A DNA stretch of 64,000 nucleotides from Lanius collurio. Taxonomy: Eukaryota; Chordata; Aves; Passeriformes; Laniidae. The notes under the pieces were generated by a model. The model saw only the letters and a program-made list of their open reading frames with translations, did no database searches and was not told the DNA's origin. Below are positions 11,667 through 26,600 of this stretch, one piece after another. Every line of letters starts with the position of its first letter. Position 1 is the first letter of the stretch. The stretch is from NCBI GenBank assembly GCA_020086605.1, contig JACBWW010000018.1, positions 10,312,206 through 10,376,205 on the forward strand, in the 5' to 3' direction. A program made the position numbers and the translations under genes.

Positions 11667-14600
11667 CTAGCAAAACAACAGAAAGGGCAAAATTTAGAGG
11701 GTTTCTCATGAGGTTTTAAGCTTTTTCTTTTTGGCCTCAGCTCTTCTGTAGTTGAAGAAATGCTATGAACAAGGAAAAATCCTTAAGTGTTATAGTAAAC
11801 ATAGCTATTAGTTAGGAGAGCTGATAAAACATTTGAAAGTTGCATAAAAAAGATTATTGGGTGACTTTTTTTTTCATAAACAACTAGTAGAATTGCTTAA
11901 GCTGAATAAAAAAATAATTCATCACCGTTTCATTAAGACACAGAAATGTTTGCAATATAAAATGAAGCTATTAAATGCTAGGAGAAAGAGCCTGTTCCAA
12001 GAGAATCCCTATTTCCATTTTTTATGCTACAGGTAACCTCCAAGCAAAGTCTGGCTGCCAGTTGAGATGTATTTTAGATTGGCTTTTTTTGCATGGTGTT
12101 TTTTTGTTTGGTTGTTGGTTTTTAGTTTTAAATTCTTACGAAGCTGTGTGGACTAAACTACTTTCATGAGAGCTTGAACGGTAGTGCATTTAGACACCAG
12201 ACATTCTTACACATTCTTCAGAAATGTTACCAGACTTTTATCCACATGTAATTACATATTTGTAGTCCATGCCCAGGCAGGAATTTAAGGTTAATCAGGA
12301 AAAGGGGCTTGAAACTGGTTCTATTCTTATGAAACACAGGTACGAAATAGGTGGAATGTTCAACATTCAAAGCATGTTGATTTAACTTTACAAATATAAT
12401 TATCAAGGAAGACAGAATTAGAGACTTTTTCACAATCAAAATTAACTGTGATAGGAAAGGATGTCAATTCCTGCATGCAAATGAAATAGCAAGGTTACTT
12501 AAGTACCACAAGCATATATAACTATCCTTGAATAAAAAATTATTTTATTTACCTTGATTTAGCATCATAAGTGCCTCCAGCTGCCTCAAAATGGGAAACT
12601 GCTTGTGCTGAACTTGAAAGTAACCCTTGGTTTATCCATGAAAATCCTGCAGACATATCTAGAACAAAGCATAACTATTTATGAGAGTTACTTACATTTT
12701 TTCTTGCTTTTACAATTTTAAACTTTGCATTCTCTTTGCAGTTAGGATCCCTTTGTTTAGTTTAGCAGGTAGCTTGAGTTTATTTTTATACTGTAAATGT
12801 GTCCTGTTTAATCAAGATGAAATTATATCCTGTGTTTGTGGATGCACTTGAGCCTTGCACTCGGCTTTCCCCTCTTGTCTGAAGAAGATTTGCCTGGCTG
12901 CTGGCTGTATACAATCACAGGTATCTGAAATAAGAGTTCTGGAGTCCTTAATGGAAACTTACTGCTATAGCCTGACCCTGTGAAATGGCCTAACAGCTCC
13001 AAGTGCCTTGGCTGCTACACTCAGCGAAGGTACAAAAGGAATTGTATTTATTTGGGTTTGAGATAGTGCAGCGAAGCCACCCAGGCAGTCTCTGTGTCAC
13101 TGCGTGTGTTCTGGTGGCCAAAAGTTCCAGCCTGGTGCTCTCATGGCTGGCTGTGAGGCAGCCTCCTAATCCACCAGCCAGAGCTGGGCACCTGCTGAGG
13201 ACATGCACAGAGCATGGCAAAGGGCTGGTGCCAAGAACGGAAGAGAGAGCCTGGTGTCCCCGGCATCTGAGACGTGTAAGGCGCTCTCCTCCCTCGGGAT
13301 AGGAAATGGTAGGGTTAAGACCACTGACATGGCCTGGCAGTAGTGCCGAGTTTCTTGAGGTAGTTTGTTAAAAGCCCCCGGAGGCGGAGGGTGGGATTAC
13401 TTACAACCTTCAGAGTACTTGTTTTCAAATTCCCTAACAAGTAATGCCTGTCAGTTGTTTCCAGTTCTACACATTTCTGCCAAGAGAATCAACAAAACAA
13501 GTCCACTGACCCAGTTACATTTACAGGATTTTTTTGGGGGTGTCTGTGTTTTTAATTTGCTTCTTAGAATAAGGTTTTTCTGTTGACCTACCCAAATTCC
13601 ATCTCAACACAAAGGTAACATCAAAAAAAGCTATCAAGACTGTCTAGTTTTTTTCTGTGGTACTTGCATGTGGTTCCAGCTGGTTGCATTAAATCAGGAG
13701 TTAGAGTCCTTACTGTTAAGTTCTATGCCTCTGTTTTGGACAGCACAGTGGCAGTAAACTGGGACTGTACTACTCATATTTATCTAGAATTGTTCTATAA
13801 CAGCAGGTAAGAGGAATAACTGTGTTTGTTACATATACATTCTCATTTATCCTGTGTTCTTGTCAAGCTTTGGTTGCTTGAGATTTGGCAGTGCTGCCTA
13901 GCACAGGGACTGTTTTAAGCAGGTTGACACAGCCACGTGAACTGGCTCATCATTTCACATGAGGGGTGGATCCACAGGCTACCTTGGTTTGTGCTGTGGA
14001 AAGCTGTTAGCATCAAGGTATTTAAATGTTATGTTACAAAGCAAGGCTAGCAAGGGTGGTGTTCCTGGCAGCAGCCTTTGGAACATGACAGCAAACATTA
14101 ATAACTGGCAGTTTTAGGGTGATCTATGAGGACAGAATAGATGAGAACAGTTAAATGTAGGGGGAGCTGGATGTCTTTTATTAAGATTGCACTAAATGCA
14201 GGTTTCATGTTACAGAGAACATGTTCTGACAAATCCCTCCCATCTTTGCAGGAGGAGGCTAAAGCATTTGGAACTACTGTGATGTATTCAGATCAATAGA
14301 GGTGTACCATGATGCTGTTTCCTGGTATTTTTGAAGGAGTGTACCTGTGTATATATATTTAGTATTCCAGAAGAATAACAAGACACTACTAGTAATCTTG
14401 TGGTTTATTAACATTTCTGAATAATAGCTACTTAGTTTTCTTTTAGAAGAGGAAAGTAGAAGTATGGCAGAAAGGTGCTTCATAAATGCATATCCCCGCC
14501 TTGTATTTTCATTGCCTTATATTTCTAAATTCAGTTTTCCAATGTGCTCTGAGGAGCAAGGGATAGGAAGTTTGTGAAAGATGGGGAATTGAAGCCATTT

Positions 14601-17600
14601 CCAGTGGAAAATGGAAAAGTCTGTCGAAATACAAGTGTACCTACAATGAAAAGATTTACTTGTTCTGGCAGTGTAGATCAATTACTACAATAGCTACATT
14701 TAAAACCAGGGAAAGCAGCTGGAATAAACCTTCCCAAGGTGCTGAAGTCCAATCTGAGAGTGGCATTGTTATGAATTAAGTATATCGTGCAGCAGACACA
14801 CTTGGTAGGAAATTTATGTTTTATTTGAGAAGGCTCTAAAGCAATACCCTCAATAGCTTCAGCAGTTAATGTACAAGTGCTGCATAAGAGAGTTAACAGT
14901 TGAACAAACTCGCTCGGTCAGTGGTACCTCTCAGCTCTTTAGTTCCAACTCCAGCCCCTTTTCCAGTCATGGCTTATTATGCAGGTAAGTAGCAGGGCAC
15001 TTCTTCACACAGGGGAAAAATAAAGAAGCCCAAAACTGCACCACTTTGTCACCTCTAGGGGGATACATAAGGTGAGACATTGTTACTCAACTCTTAGTGC
15101 TTCAGAATTCTTCCTTCCTGCTATTTTTCAATCTGCAGCCTCATTTCTAGTAGTCAGGACTCAACTAACAAAGCCAGGACTTGGTTTTGTGTTAAATGCC
15201 TGTAGGATGTGCACAGCCCAAAAGGCAGAGATGTTACTCTGGCTGCTGTTCTATGAGTTTATCTTTGTTCCAGGCTGTGAAGTATTTCTGCTCACCCAGC
15301 AACCTCAATCCCTCCTTTCCACTTCAGCTGTTGTGATTTGAGCCCTTTTCTACATAGTTCTACTTGCTTAATTATTGAAAACTCCTCTGCCAGACAAAGC
15401 CTGCAGTTTAGTACCTGGAACCAGGTCAGGGAGAGCACACAGCAAAGCACCAGGGTCAAAATGCAGAATGGGCAGGAATGTATAATTAGAATTTTGTCCT
15501 TGGGATGTCCTCTTAAGCTGGTCCAAGTGTCATGTTTTAGATGTTAGTTTTGACAGTCAAGCAACAGAAAAGTGTGTTACAAAAATAATTTAAGATACAC
15601 AGAATATTTTTCTCTATGAGGTCAATATGCCTTAGCTTCTGCTGATTTCAATGGCAGTCCCACCTGAGGATCCCACCAATATAGTATTTAAAATGCATAT
15701 TACAAAAGTACATTTATTTGCTAAAACATTGTGAAACTAGTAAACCTAGAAGACAATACTTTTATCAAATTTGGGCACTTGAAGAATGGCTAAAACAGAT
15801 GATCCTCTTTAAAAGAAAATACACCAATAAAGCTTTGATGTGCATATCATCAGTTCAGCAGTTCCAAGTTACTGGCTTTTAAAGCAGAGATGGTCCAACA
15901 TTTTTTGTCAAGTTTCTTTAATTGAACTGGTTTAGACTTAGGATTCTTCCAGCCACTCCTCCAGTCCTACCGGCAAGCATTATAGTACAAATTATTGTTA
16001 GTGTTTGAAAGTCAGGAATTATGAGGCCTGTACAATGTTATTTTGACCAGGCTAAGGTCAAACTAACATTGTACAGGAAATGATTCACCTACTTGGACAT
16101 ATTAGAACAGGACTGGTTTCTAGAGCAGTTGTCCATGGAGTCAGCTACTGTGATCGTAATGAATCTTGATTGCAGTGAATTTACTCAGTGAATAAATAAG
16201 AGACATTGATTTGTTTTTCTTGTATAGCAGTAACTGAAGCCATTGTTCTTGAAAGAGCCATCATGACAATGTAGAAGTAACCATGAATTCTAGAAAACAG
16301 TGATGATCCTTCTTTTTCCTTACTCTTGCTGTGTAAGAAAATGTCTAAAGATTCCCAAGGTTAAAATGGGAAGATCACCAAAAATATATGAGCAGGAAAA
16401 TGCTGGCTTTTCAAGTATTGTGCAGAACATTTAAATCTGTTTCCTTTATCGGTCACTTACTTCAATTAGAAACCACCATTATGCAATTCATACTCTTAAC
16501 TGTAGATTTGTGTAGCACAATTAAGTAACAAGCAACAGATAGAATACACCTTTAAAATAAATATATATATACTAGTATGTATGTAAATTAAAGTACATAT
16601 ATTTATCTATATATTTTTTTTTTAATACATATACTAGTAAGAAGACCTCTCAGCTAGTTTTTACAGAGGCTGAAACAGGTGAATGTAACCCATGTCTGAA
16701 GAGTATATTACGTGCCTTAATGATATTTGAGTAAAAAATAAAATCAATGCATTTCCTATGATTAAAACTCTATATAGGTTCCAGGCTGCTGGTTTGCTAC
16801 TAGGGAAGTACTCAGTAAATAGTGTAATGACACAAGGGTTTGTGCAACTGTAAAGAAACCCTGTTTTCTGGAGGTAAATTAATGCAGGCTTAAAATGAAA
16901 AAGAAATTTTAGTTTGATCTCAACACATGTGAGCAATTAAATAACTTCAACATTGCTCTTAAAAAACTCTTAAAAAACTCTTAAAATACGTGGTTTCTGT
17001 TCCTTTCCTCTTTTTTTACATTGCTGATGAATCACAGTTGAGTTGAATGAATCTGTGAGGAACAAATCAAGATTTCTTTCAGCTTGTCTTTTTGTTGTGA
17101 GTGCCGTCTTATAAAGACTTCAGGTGTAATTTCAAAACTGACCAAAAATAAAATATGAAATCTTAATTTTGAAACCCACAGGACAACAGGACCAGGAAGA
17201 CACAGATATGTGTTAATAAACATAAGCACATTTGACGTAGTTTGAAACGTTAAGCCATTTTAAATGTACTCATTTCATCGAATGTAACTGAATTCTAATC
17301 TATATATATAGCAGTAGAGAAGTTAGGGCAAGAGCTTTGTTCTCTTTCCACAAAAACAAAGGTCTGTACACAGTAATTAATTGGGTAACACTTCCTTTAC
17401 AGATAAAATCCCTCCAAAAACTTGAGAAAATGCTGGGCTAAGTTTAAGCTGTAGGTACAGCAAGAAGAACACTTGGAAGTGATATCAAATCTTAGCAGCT
17501 CTAGTCCACTGCTGCAACACTGACTGAGTTCTAGTTTTGTGTCTAAGCATGACCTGTTCAAACAGGGCAGATAAAAGCCTCTGCATGGGACGCCTGTTGT

Positions 17601-20600
17601 GAAGTCTTTGCAGCCTCTTGCTTTATTTAGAGAAGCTCAGTTCTCAGGTGGCAGCTGCTGGCTCCTGAGGGATTACACCCAATCAGTTCAAGATGCTCTT
17701 TTTCTTTCCTTTTTCTCAGCTTGGGAAGAGCTGCCCTCTTCCAGTTTGCTCCTCCATACATCCAGTTACTCAAAGTTAATACTAACACACGGAAATCTGT
17801 TCTTGGTATGAATTTAGTTATTTAAGAAATAATTCTTCATAATGCAGCTCACACAGAAGTTTGTTGTTATAAATCAGTGTGAATTAAGTCAAGAGGACAA
17901 CCAAGATAAACCTTCCAAAATTAACAGTAAAACAGCTGGTTCATGTACCAACTCTGCTAAGTCCCACAAACCCTCAAATGTTACAGACTTACAGAAGTTA
18001 ATATAATTAAATTTGCTTCAGTTAAGTAAGGTTATGGATTTGATCAGGACCAATATTTAATTTACCTGTGATGTAGCCTTCTAAAGCTTTTGGCACCAGT
18101 GATTTTGCAGTTCTTAGGTCGTCAGCTGAGCATTTGCCTGCTTCGAGTCCAAAGGACATTCCCATTCTCTTCAGCACCTCGCTGTCATCATGAATCTCAA
18201 AAGTATTATCGAAATTAAAGAGGTATTCAAATCTGCACATAAAAAATTAAAAAGTGAGATGATTCTGAAAAGAGCACAGCTGTGCTTTTCTTGCCTATTC
18301 TTTCTCTGATGTTTTTGGTATGCACTGAGGTAGGTGTCTGGAGTCTTGGTTTTCTGTGAAGGGTCCTTAAGGAAAGAGAAGAGCAAGAAATGCTTTCTCT
18401 TTTCTGTGACTGGCATGCCACAGGTTTAAAATGGCATGTTCTCAATTAAAGTAACTTCACCACTGCAGGAACAAAGTTTAAAATTTTCTACCTCAATAAG
18501 TAAATTCAAAGGGGAAGAGGGAGGCCTTATTAAACATGAACCTTCACTTGCAGTAAAGCCAATCAGGTCACCTGAAGCCCTGTCACCAAAATAACTATTT
18601 TGTTTTTCTGCTTTTACATTTCACTTTCTGTTCTAATGTGCAACACTCCTCCTGTGAACTGACCTATTTACCTTGGTATAATTTTGCTTTTTTGGATACA
18701 GCTAGAAAAGCAGTCTGTTCAGAGTCTTGTGTGTTCACAACCCACCGTTTCTGCTGCAGGACTCTCAAAATGTTTTTAACTACACATAAAAGTGGAAATT
18801 GAGATATAAACTTCAGACAGCTTTAAGAAAAGCGGGGACATTTAGGCTGGCCTTACACTGTCATCACAAGTATTCTGGTCTGTAAAATAAGGCTTAGTTC
18901 CCAATACCTCCTTTTCTGCTGACAAAACCTTTATCCCTGGAAAAGCAGCCCATCTCTGAGATACTTTAAAAAGTAACTTGCTGGTGGGTCTTTCATTATC
19001 TCTCCAAGCTTATGTCAATTTTCTTTACAGGTTGTTTTCTAATACTTGTTTTCTTACACCTGAGCCAGTAAGCTTGGAAGCTTTACAGCTCTTGAGTTTA
19101 TACATAGAACTTTCAACTGGTAATTGAATGCCTTGTGCTGGGTGTAATTGTCAGTTACAACACAGCATTTCTTCTGTGGCTCATACCATGTTACTTGTAA
19201 AACCTATTGTTTATGCACCTTTATTTATTTCAGCATAATTACATTAAAAGGGAAAGTAAGATGTGTCATTATAATTTTAACTGGTACAATTACATTCCTG
19301 CTACCAAAACTGGCACAGCTCAGTGTCATACCAAGCTACTACCAGCAAGCTGTGTAATTACTGACCCATAACTGAATGGCACAGGATCAAAAGCTGCATT
19401 TTTTGATAGTTCTGCATTTCTTCTCCAATGTGCTATGGCCAAATACTGGATGTTAGAAAGGAAGGTAACTTCCTTCCTCTTCCCAGCAAGTTTCCAAACT
19501 AAGACATTTACAGTCTTCAGTATTTCTCCAGTTTGGTTTCTGGCAGCCTGCAGTCACTGATACAGGAAGGCCCTGCACTTCCTCTGCTGTTAAACGGTAT
19601 TTGAGAATTTTCTTTCAAGCACTTGACATGACCCCTTTCTAAACATATGTAAACTTTTGGCATGAACAAAATCAATTATGATTTGCATAGACTGTTACAC
19701 AAACAGTCTTTTTGTTGTCACCTGATATCTTCTCTTAATTTAATACACAACTGTGCATGTTCACTATATCACTGATGATTTCTGAGACACCTGGGAGTCC
19801 ACTGTCCTCTCTTTTCTAGGCCAAAGAACCCATCTCCTGTCAAAGCCTTTCCAGAGCCTCATTTCTTCTTGTTGCCCTCCTGTGTCTCTCCTGGTTATGC
19901 CATACTTTTCCCAAGAACATGACAGTGTATAGTAGTCCAGATATAAAGCACTATATGCATCTAGTTTTACACTGTAGTCCTTACTGTTTTTCGTAGTAAT
20001 TCCCAGCACAATTTCAGCTGTTATTGAGACATCAGCCTTTGTTCTCACAGAATGATCTACTGGGCTGCCATGTTATTATTCAGTACTACAAGCTAGATCC
20101 AGAGGCTACTAATACCGTGTATACAAAATTGGGTTTACTTCCTGCCCCTTTCCCATTGGTAAGTGCAAATCTGATCACCAGTGATTTTAGTATGGATTTT
20201 CTGCTGCCACAGGCAATTCTTTCTGTAAGGGTACAAGAAGCCATTTCCTACATGTTCTCTCTAATGTATAGCATTGTATCTCCAATGACAAAATCTTCTG
20301 CATTTCCCATAAGAGATGTTCTAATTTTCCAACCTTCTGATATGTGTATTGTGTCTGAATTATCGTTTAAACCAAAGTATTCTGGTTACTTTTTCTTTCT
20401 TTTTCCTAGGACCAACAGCATTTATACAGAAGTACCATATACACTAAATACATTTTTCCTGTTTAAATGGGACTTACTCAGGTGCCTCATCTTTAAAATT
20501 AGTTAACTACTTCCTTTTTACCTGAAGACTTTCTTTTCCTACTCCAGCTTCAGAAATGCCATTCCCAGTATGCTGCTTGGCACCCATCTACCTTCATAAA

Positions 20601-23600
20601 CTCTAAACAAAACTTGCCCAATAACTTCTCTCTTTTTTTTTTTTTAAATTTGTGAGACATTTCACTCTGTTTTGGCTGTTCTTGCATAGGAAAAACCTTA
20701 GAGAACACAAATCTATTTTCCTTCTGATACTAAATCACCCTTATATGTACATTTCCAAGCAATTACTTTCCTTTAGAAGTTCCTCTGTGGATACAATTTT
20801 GAGTAGCTAATGCTGTGAGCATAGCTCTTCTAAGCAGGACCTACCAGCATCAGTACTTTATAAAAATGTTATTTGGAGAAGAAATGAAAATGGAAGCCCT
20901 TTAAAAAGTGGCTTTCAGACTGGAACCAAGTGCAGAGCAAGCACTCAAGCTGACCAGTTTAGGCAGCACAAATACTCTCCAATAAACTACAGATTGGGAG
21001 TCCTCCAAACCAAGCCACCCCCTTTGCTAACTCCCCTATTTAGCAGATCAGAGTAACAGTGGGTAAAACACAGCAGTTTCTGGCACTGTTTACCTACTGT
21101 TGCTGCCACTAAGCAGTTGCACAAATAATAACCAGTGGAACGCTGGCTTAATTTGGGTCATACACTTAATGATCTCCAGATGACATACTACCAAAGCTGA
21201 GTTCTATAAATTGAAGTGTCCCCAACCTTATTAGTTTTGCTGTGCTCACTTTTAGTAGGAGTGTTTTCACACAGTTGGTGAGCGTAGAAGTGTGTTACAC
21301 TGCTCTAGATCCCTAATGCCAGATTAATCTCTGACAACTCAAAGCCGCAGTTCTGAAGTTTTAGTATGAAATTGTTCAACTTTTTAACAACTTCAAATCT
21401 AAATGTAGAGCCCTGTTTAAAAGAGCAGGAAGACCCCTATAGTGTGACTACAGAATAAGGGTGTAATTATGCTAAACCAAAAGTGACCTAAAATTCCCAA
21501 CTTGCTGAACTGCAGTGCTGATGAGAGTATTCCACAAGTTTTGTCACTGAACATATTGGACTTTGGTCTAATTTTCTACAAGAATTCAGCTGTTAGTAGT
21601 ATTGCTGTTTTGCACGCTGGTGCTTGGGTTACTAGAGCCTGTCTATTTTTGCTGTGTGATTGACTTGAAGTTCATTACAGGATTTGCATACCACAGAATA
21701 AAATCTGTAATCTACAGTATTAGAGCAAAGCCAGCTATTTTCAGCTAATGAACTGGTTGTGAGCCGATTACCAGTTAACGTAACTGCACCTCGTAGTTCA
21801 GCCATATTTTCACAGGATGAAGAGCACAAGCACCCGCAATTATGTAATTGGTAGATTTTCAGATTAATGTGAATGCAACTGTAGCAGTTTACTCACAAAG
21901 ACAGTATTACAAATTTCTGTATCTTTTCCTTTGAACAACTTTTTGCTGTTAAAAAACACTTTCAAAGTTGCTATCATCACCTCGAGTATATTACTTTTGT
22001 GCCACGTGGATAAACTTGTGTTTCTGACTGTGTACATTTTTATGGCATACTAAGAGTGAGAATTCAGAAACACAACCACGTGGCTGCTTTAAAAGGTAGT
22101 GCTGTCCTAGTATATAGTTTCATTCAGTTATTTCTCCTGTGCAGTTAATGCTCTTTGAAATGTCAGCCTGAAGTGCCTTTTACAACAGTGAAAGTCAGCC
22201 TGTTTTAACTAGAGATTGTAAAGCAGCTTTAATAAACTCATTCATATTACTACTGCAGTTGCATTAAATATTTAAAAAAATAACAAGCAACCCCCTGAAG
22301 TGACAGTTGCAAATGTAAATACAATAATTACTTTTTGTAAACTAGAAAAATTTCCCTCACTTGTTTGAAGAAAAATTCCAGTCCACAAAGAAAGTAAAAC
22401 TATAAAAATTAATTCCATAAACACTCACTTATCACTTGATATGCTGCAGTCTATAATTGTTCTTTTGCTAGTGTTGACTATTAAGAAAGGCAGCTGTATT
22501 GTGGAGTTCAAAGATGGAGGGCCTTGATTTTGCTGTTCATTTTGCTGATTTCTTTGTACCAAGTTTTTAAATGCTATTTGCTGCAAAACAAAAGAAAGAA
22601 AAAATGATCACTGACAATAAAAGAGCAGACATCAGTGTTTCCAGGAAATGAAACCTCATAGGTCTTATTTACCAATTCTCAATACCTTGAGTAAGTTTTT
22701 GTCAAAAAGTGAGTTGTGGCCTGACTTTCTCTTTGCACTAGTAAAGTTCACCAGGAGACAAACTTTAACCCAAATTTTGCACACATATACTATTGGTGCT
22801 GCCCCCCTCACCTTCCCTGGAGAAGAAATACGAAAGGAGTAATAAGGCTTGCTGGAGAATGCTTCCCCAATCCCTTTGAAAAGGCTCTGGGGTCAGAGGT
22901 CTTCTCTGATACTTCTTATGTGTAATTACCCCAGTGTAGGAGATAGTTACACTGAAACAAAAGTTAACAAGATTCCCCTGCTTCCCATAATCTGTATTTG
23001 TATACTCTTTCCCTTCTCATCCATCACCACCTTCTATCTCTCAAAACAATTAGTTGGGAATTCTCCTCTGAAAGTTATTAAACAGGTGCTGTTTGTGACA
23101 CCACTCACTGCCTGCTGGTTTCTTATATCTGACTGCACATGTATAAAAATGTGTGGGTTTAGGAAATGTTATTTGAGGGACTAGAAGTCAGTGTATTTAC
23201 CCACTTGAGGCACTACATACTTCACTTAAGGGATAAAAGATGCATAGCCAGAATCTCAAAGGACCGGTAAATCCTTTGGCAATCAACACAATCAAGGCAA
23301 TAATGACAGTTGTGGACAGTAAGGGAGTCAACTCTGTCATGTTTGGACTAAAAGCTGAGAGGGCCTTAGTTGCCTTTTTTTTCACTAGTGTAATTTCATG
23401 TTACTCTTAGAGGAACAGCTCATGTATTGGGTCAGACAGATAGAATCACAGTTGTACCCTAAGAAGAGAAAAAGCTTTTGGTGACAAAAAAAGGAGAATC
23501 ATCACATATTTGAAAGTTTCAGTGAATATCAGTTACATAAAAATTGTATCAGTGTAGTTGAACTAGGAAAAAAATACAGCCGTATTGCCTGTAATCTCAT

Positions 23601-26600
23601 AAAATAGTTTGATTGCATTTAAATTACTAAAAGTCTGCACAGACTAGAATGCTTAAGAATGCTCATAACTATATAAAATGTTACTTTATAAACAGGATGC
23701 ATTTGAAATATATTTCAGCAATTAAAGCCAAAACTCATCTCAGAGGTACATGACAGAAAGTAAAGGTGTTGGATTTGCCAGCCTTCCACTCTTGAGATCC
23801 AGAAATGTCTATATCCCCCAAAACAACTCTGCACACATTTACTTAAGTTCTGTTGTGAACCATAGCTTAGATCAAAGAGAAATTTTGAAGAATGACTCAG
23901 GGTAGCTCTGCGGGAACTTAAGAGTCAACAAAGGGGACTTGTGAGTTGTCCCCCTTCCCACTAAGGTTGGCAAAAGCAGAACACTTAGGAAAGCTTGTGG
24001 CACACAGATGGAGCACGCTGGTTTACAGCAGGCAAATACAAACCACAGTGATGGCAAGAGGTTCCCCTGCCAGAAAGGTCGCAGGGGTCAGGCTTTTCTC
24101 CTTAGTATGTCACAGCTGTTAGTTAAATCTAGAAAGAACTTGAGAAGTTCTAGCATGTCAGATTTCCACTTGATATTTTCATTTATGGGGAAAAGAATTA
24201 AAATTAAATATACCTGCAGCAGCAGTTCTTGAAGTTGGGCTCGCTTCTGTTTTATCCTTTCAATCCGCTTCTGTTTTTCTATCTTAAAAGATAAATGTAA
24301 ATGCATCAAGATACATAGTTACCTTGTCTGTTCCCTTGTGCCAAACTGAACAGGCTCTTTGTAAATGGGAGCAAATTGCATGGGCACAGGAGTTTCTCCA
24401 TTAAGCAGGTCTGGCAGACTGTAATGTCTTTCTTAGTCAACAATTTTAACTCCAGTAAGAATTTAATTATTACAAGAGACTATTATCGTCCCACCCATTC
24501 TGCCTCTTCTGCCTTGAGCACTGAGTACTAATTGACACCAAATTAAACACTTGCTCAAAGGGATGCTTTGGGAGTTTTTTCAGTTTTCTTTCCTTCTGCC
24601 CTCCACTCTTTTGGAATTGTGCATGTCCCACTGTTCTCCCAGCTGCAACCTCCTAAACATAAATATATGGAGGCTGGGCTTATGAGCACGTACATCTTTC
24701 CAGTGACCTCCACTTTTTGTTTGCGAGTTGATTAAACTGGCAAGATTGCAGCTACAAAAAGGAGCAGAGCTAACATTTTCTACATAAGCACAGCTCTTGC
24801 AACAGTTTAGTTGCTGTTGGTTCATGTGGCCAAGCCACTGTGATGGGGACACGCAGTGCTGGGACAGGGCAGCACTGGCTGCCTGCTGACCCTGCAGTAC
24901 TGCAGTGTTTGGAAGTGTCCTCGGGGGCAGTGCTGAAGAACTGGACAATACTCATTGGGGCTGAAAGGGGTTTTCCTCATGATCCTCTTGATGCCAGCAC
25001 TGTATCACTGGCTCCCCAAAATACTAAACTCTTAAATTACTTTTTCATTCAAGCACTGAAACTAAATGATGTGGTCTTTTAAAACTTAGCTGGTCCAAAC
25101 TCCTCTATCTCATTTACAAGGCTGCTTTGTGGTGGTACCCTCCTCACACACTTTAATGTTTAAAATGCTTCTTTCAGAACACAGTAGCTGGCTTTCTGTG
25201 CTGGGAGTCTTAAAACCAGTAAGCAGTACAGATATCATTTAGGCATGGTTTCTATATAACAAGCTCTTTTGCACTGATTTTTGTGCTGGTAATCTTATTA
25301 TGGATTTACACTGTAAGAACAGTTGCCACTTTATACAGCTATAAAAGCAAAATTAATTCTGACTTTCACACCATGAAAATGCAGCTTTGTTTTACATTCT
25401 TTTCTATCATGTCAGAGGAAGCAATGTTTTTTGAAAAATATGCCTGGCTTCCATTTTGTGCATGTGTAATTAGAGCCTGAAACAGTGGATTGCATATGAT
25501 TGTTGAAGATGAGACAATTAAATTCAAGTTCCATATTTGTAACAATAACCTATACTGGAGACAATGCATTCACATGAATGCATGCAAAATGTAGATTTAT
25601 CCAGAATTAAAAAAACTATCCTGGAGCATAATGACTGAGCACATGCATTCTCCTAGGATGGATGTATTTTTCAAGTTGCTGTAATGGACAAGGACAGTAA
25701 AAGCCTTTCTCTTACCATATCTAAAAAGACAATTGATGTAAATGATCCTGCACAAAAAGAACTGTTCTGTACTGGAGAGGCACCCACTCACCTCCTTTTA
25801 AGATACCTAATTAGGCCCAAGTATCACAAACTGAGACATATTCAAAGACAGCCATTACAGCACTCTGCAGTAAATACAGTGACCTGTGCTTTTTATTTAT
25901 AGCCCATTTGGCCTGAAGGACAGGCAACATTTGTGCATATAAATTCTGGCATCCCTGCAAAAAAACAGTGTAACTCTTAGCCTGCTGAAAAAATAAGGGA
26001 AATAACCAATAAGTAAAACTTCTGTTTGGTTTCTCTGGCAGTTCATAGCTAGTATTTGACATCCCAGCAGGAATTATTTTTTCAATTTAATTTCCATTGA
26101 ATGATATTTCTAAGTACAGACTTTAATAGAGAATTGGTCTCCTTTTAAATGTATTTTATGAGCATAACTGAACCATAATTTTTTTTTTACTTTCTTCTGG
26201 TTAATTCAAGGTACTACAGACTTCAATCTTAAAAATAATCCCTGATTAAATCAATGTCCATTTTTGTAAGGTAAACAGCTTGGCTTTTTAAAAAAAGAAT
26301 GTAATGTCTACTAAATGAAATGGAACTAACCATACACAAACATACTGTTTCAGTTTGTTCCAATATCAAAATTTGTATTTTCATAGTGCACAAGCATCAA
26401 AACCAATTAGGTTCAAATTGAGAAAAAAAACCCTCTTCTAAAGAAGAGCAACTCGATTATCACAACATGTGAACTAAACAGAATTTGCCATGTGTACCTC
26501 CCTTTACCTCTAGATTCTGACATTCCTGAGCTGAGTTTGTAGGAAGGCCAATCCACCGGATTTCCTTCTTCTCCTTTGAAATTATGTTCATTGCCATCAG

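Larger units (their letters stand above)
12659..18065 (-). other. TFDP2 intron between coding exons 10 and 11
   Basis: 5.4 kb of non-coding sequence. It contains the hairpin at 16016-16086, TA-rich sequence near 16.6 kb and the 11-bp tandem repeat. No other gene seen. Confidence 0.8.
18233..22428 (-). other. TFDP2 intron between coding exons 9 and 10
   Basis: 4.2 kb. Holds the CR1 fragment near 19.8 kb and the paired CCACGTGG sites. A 160-codon plus-strand frame at 20024-20506 has no recognisable domain and is treated as chance. Confidence 0.8.

Noticed and set aside
20024..20506. 160-codon plus-strand frame in a TFDP2 intron
   Set aside because: Antisense to TFDP2, next to a decayed CR1 fragment, no recognised motif and no splice context.
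26490..26508. Second possible donor (gaggtaca) 11 nt downstream of the coding exon 7 donor
   Set aside because: Using it would shift the frame into the next exon; the gtaaagg donor gives the conserved junction NLE-IEKQK.
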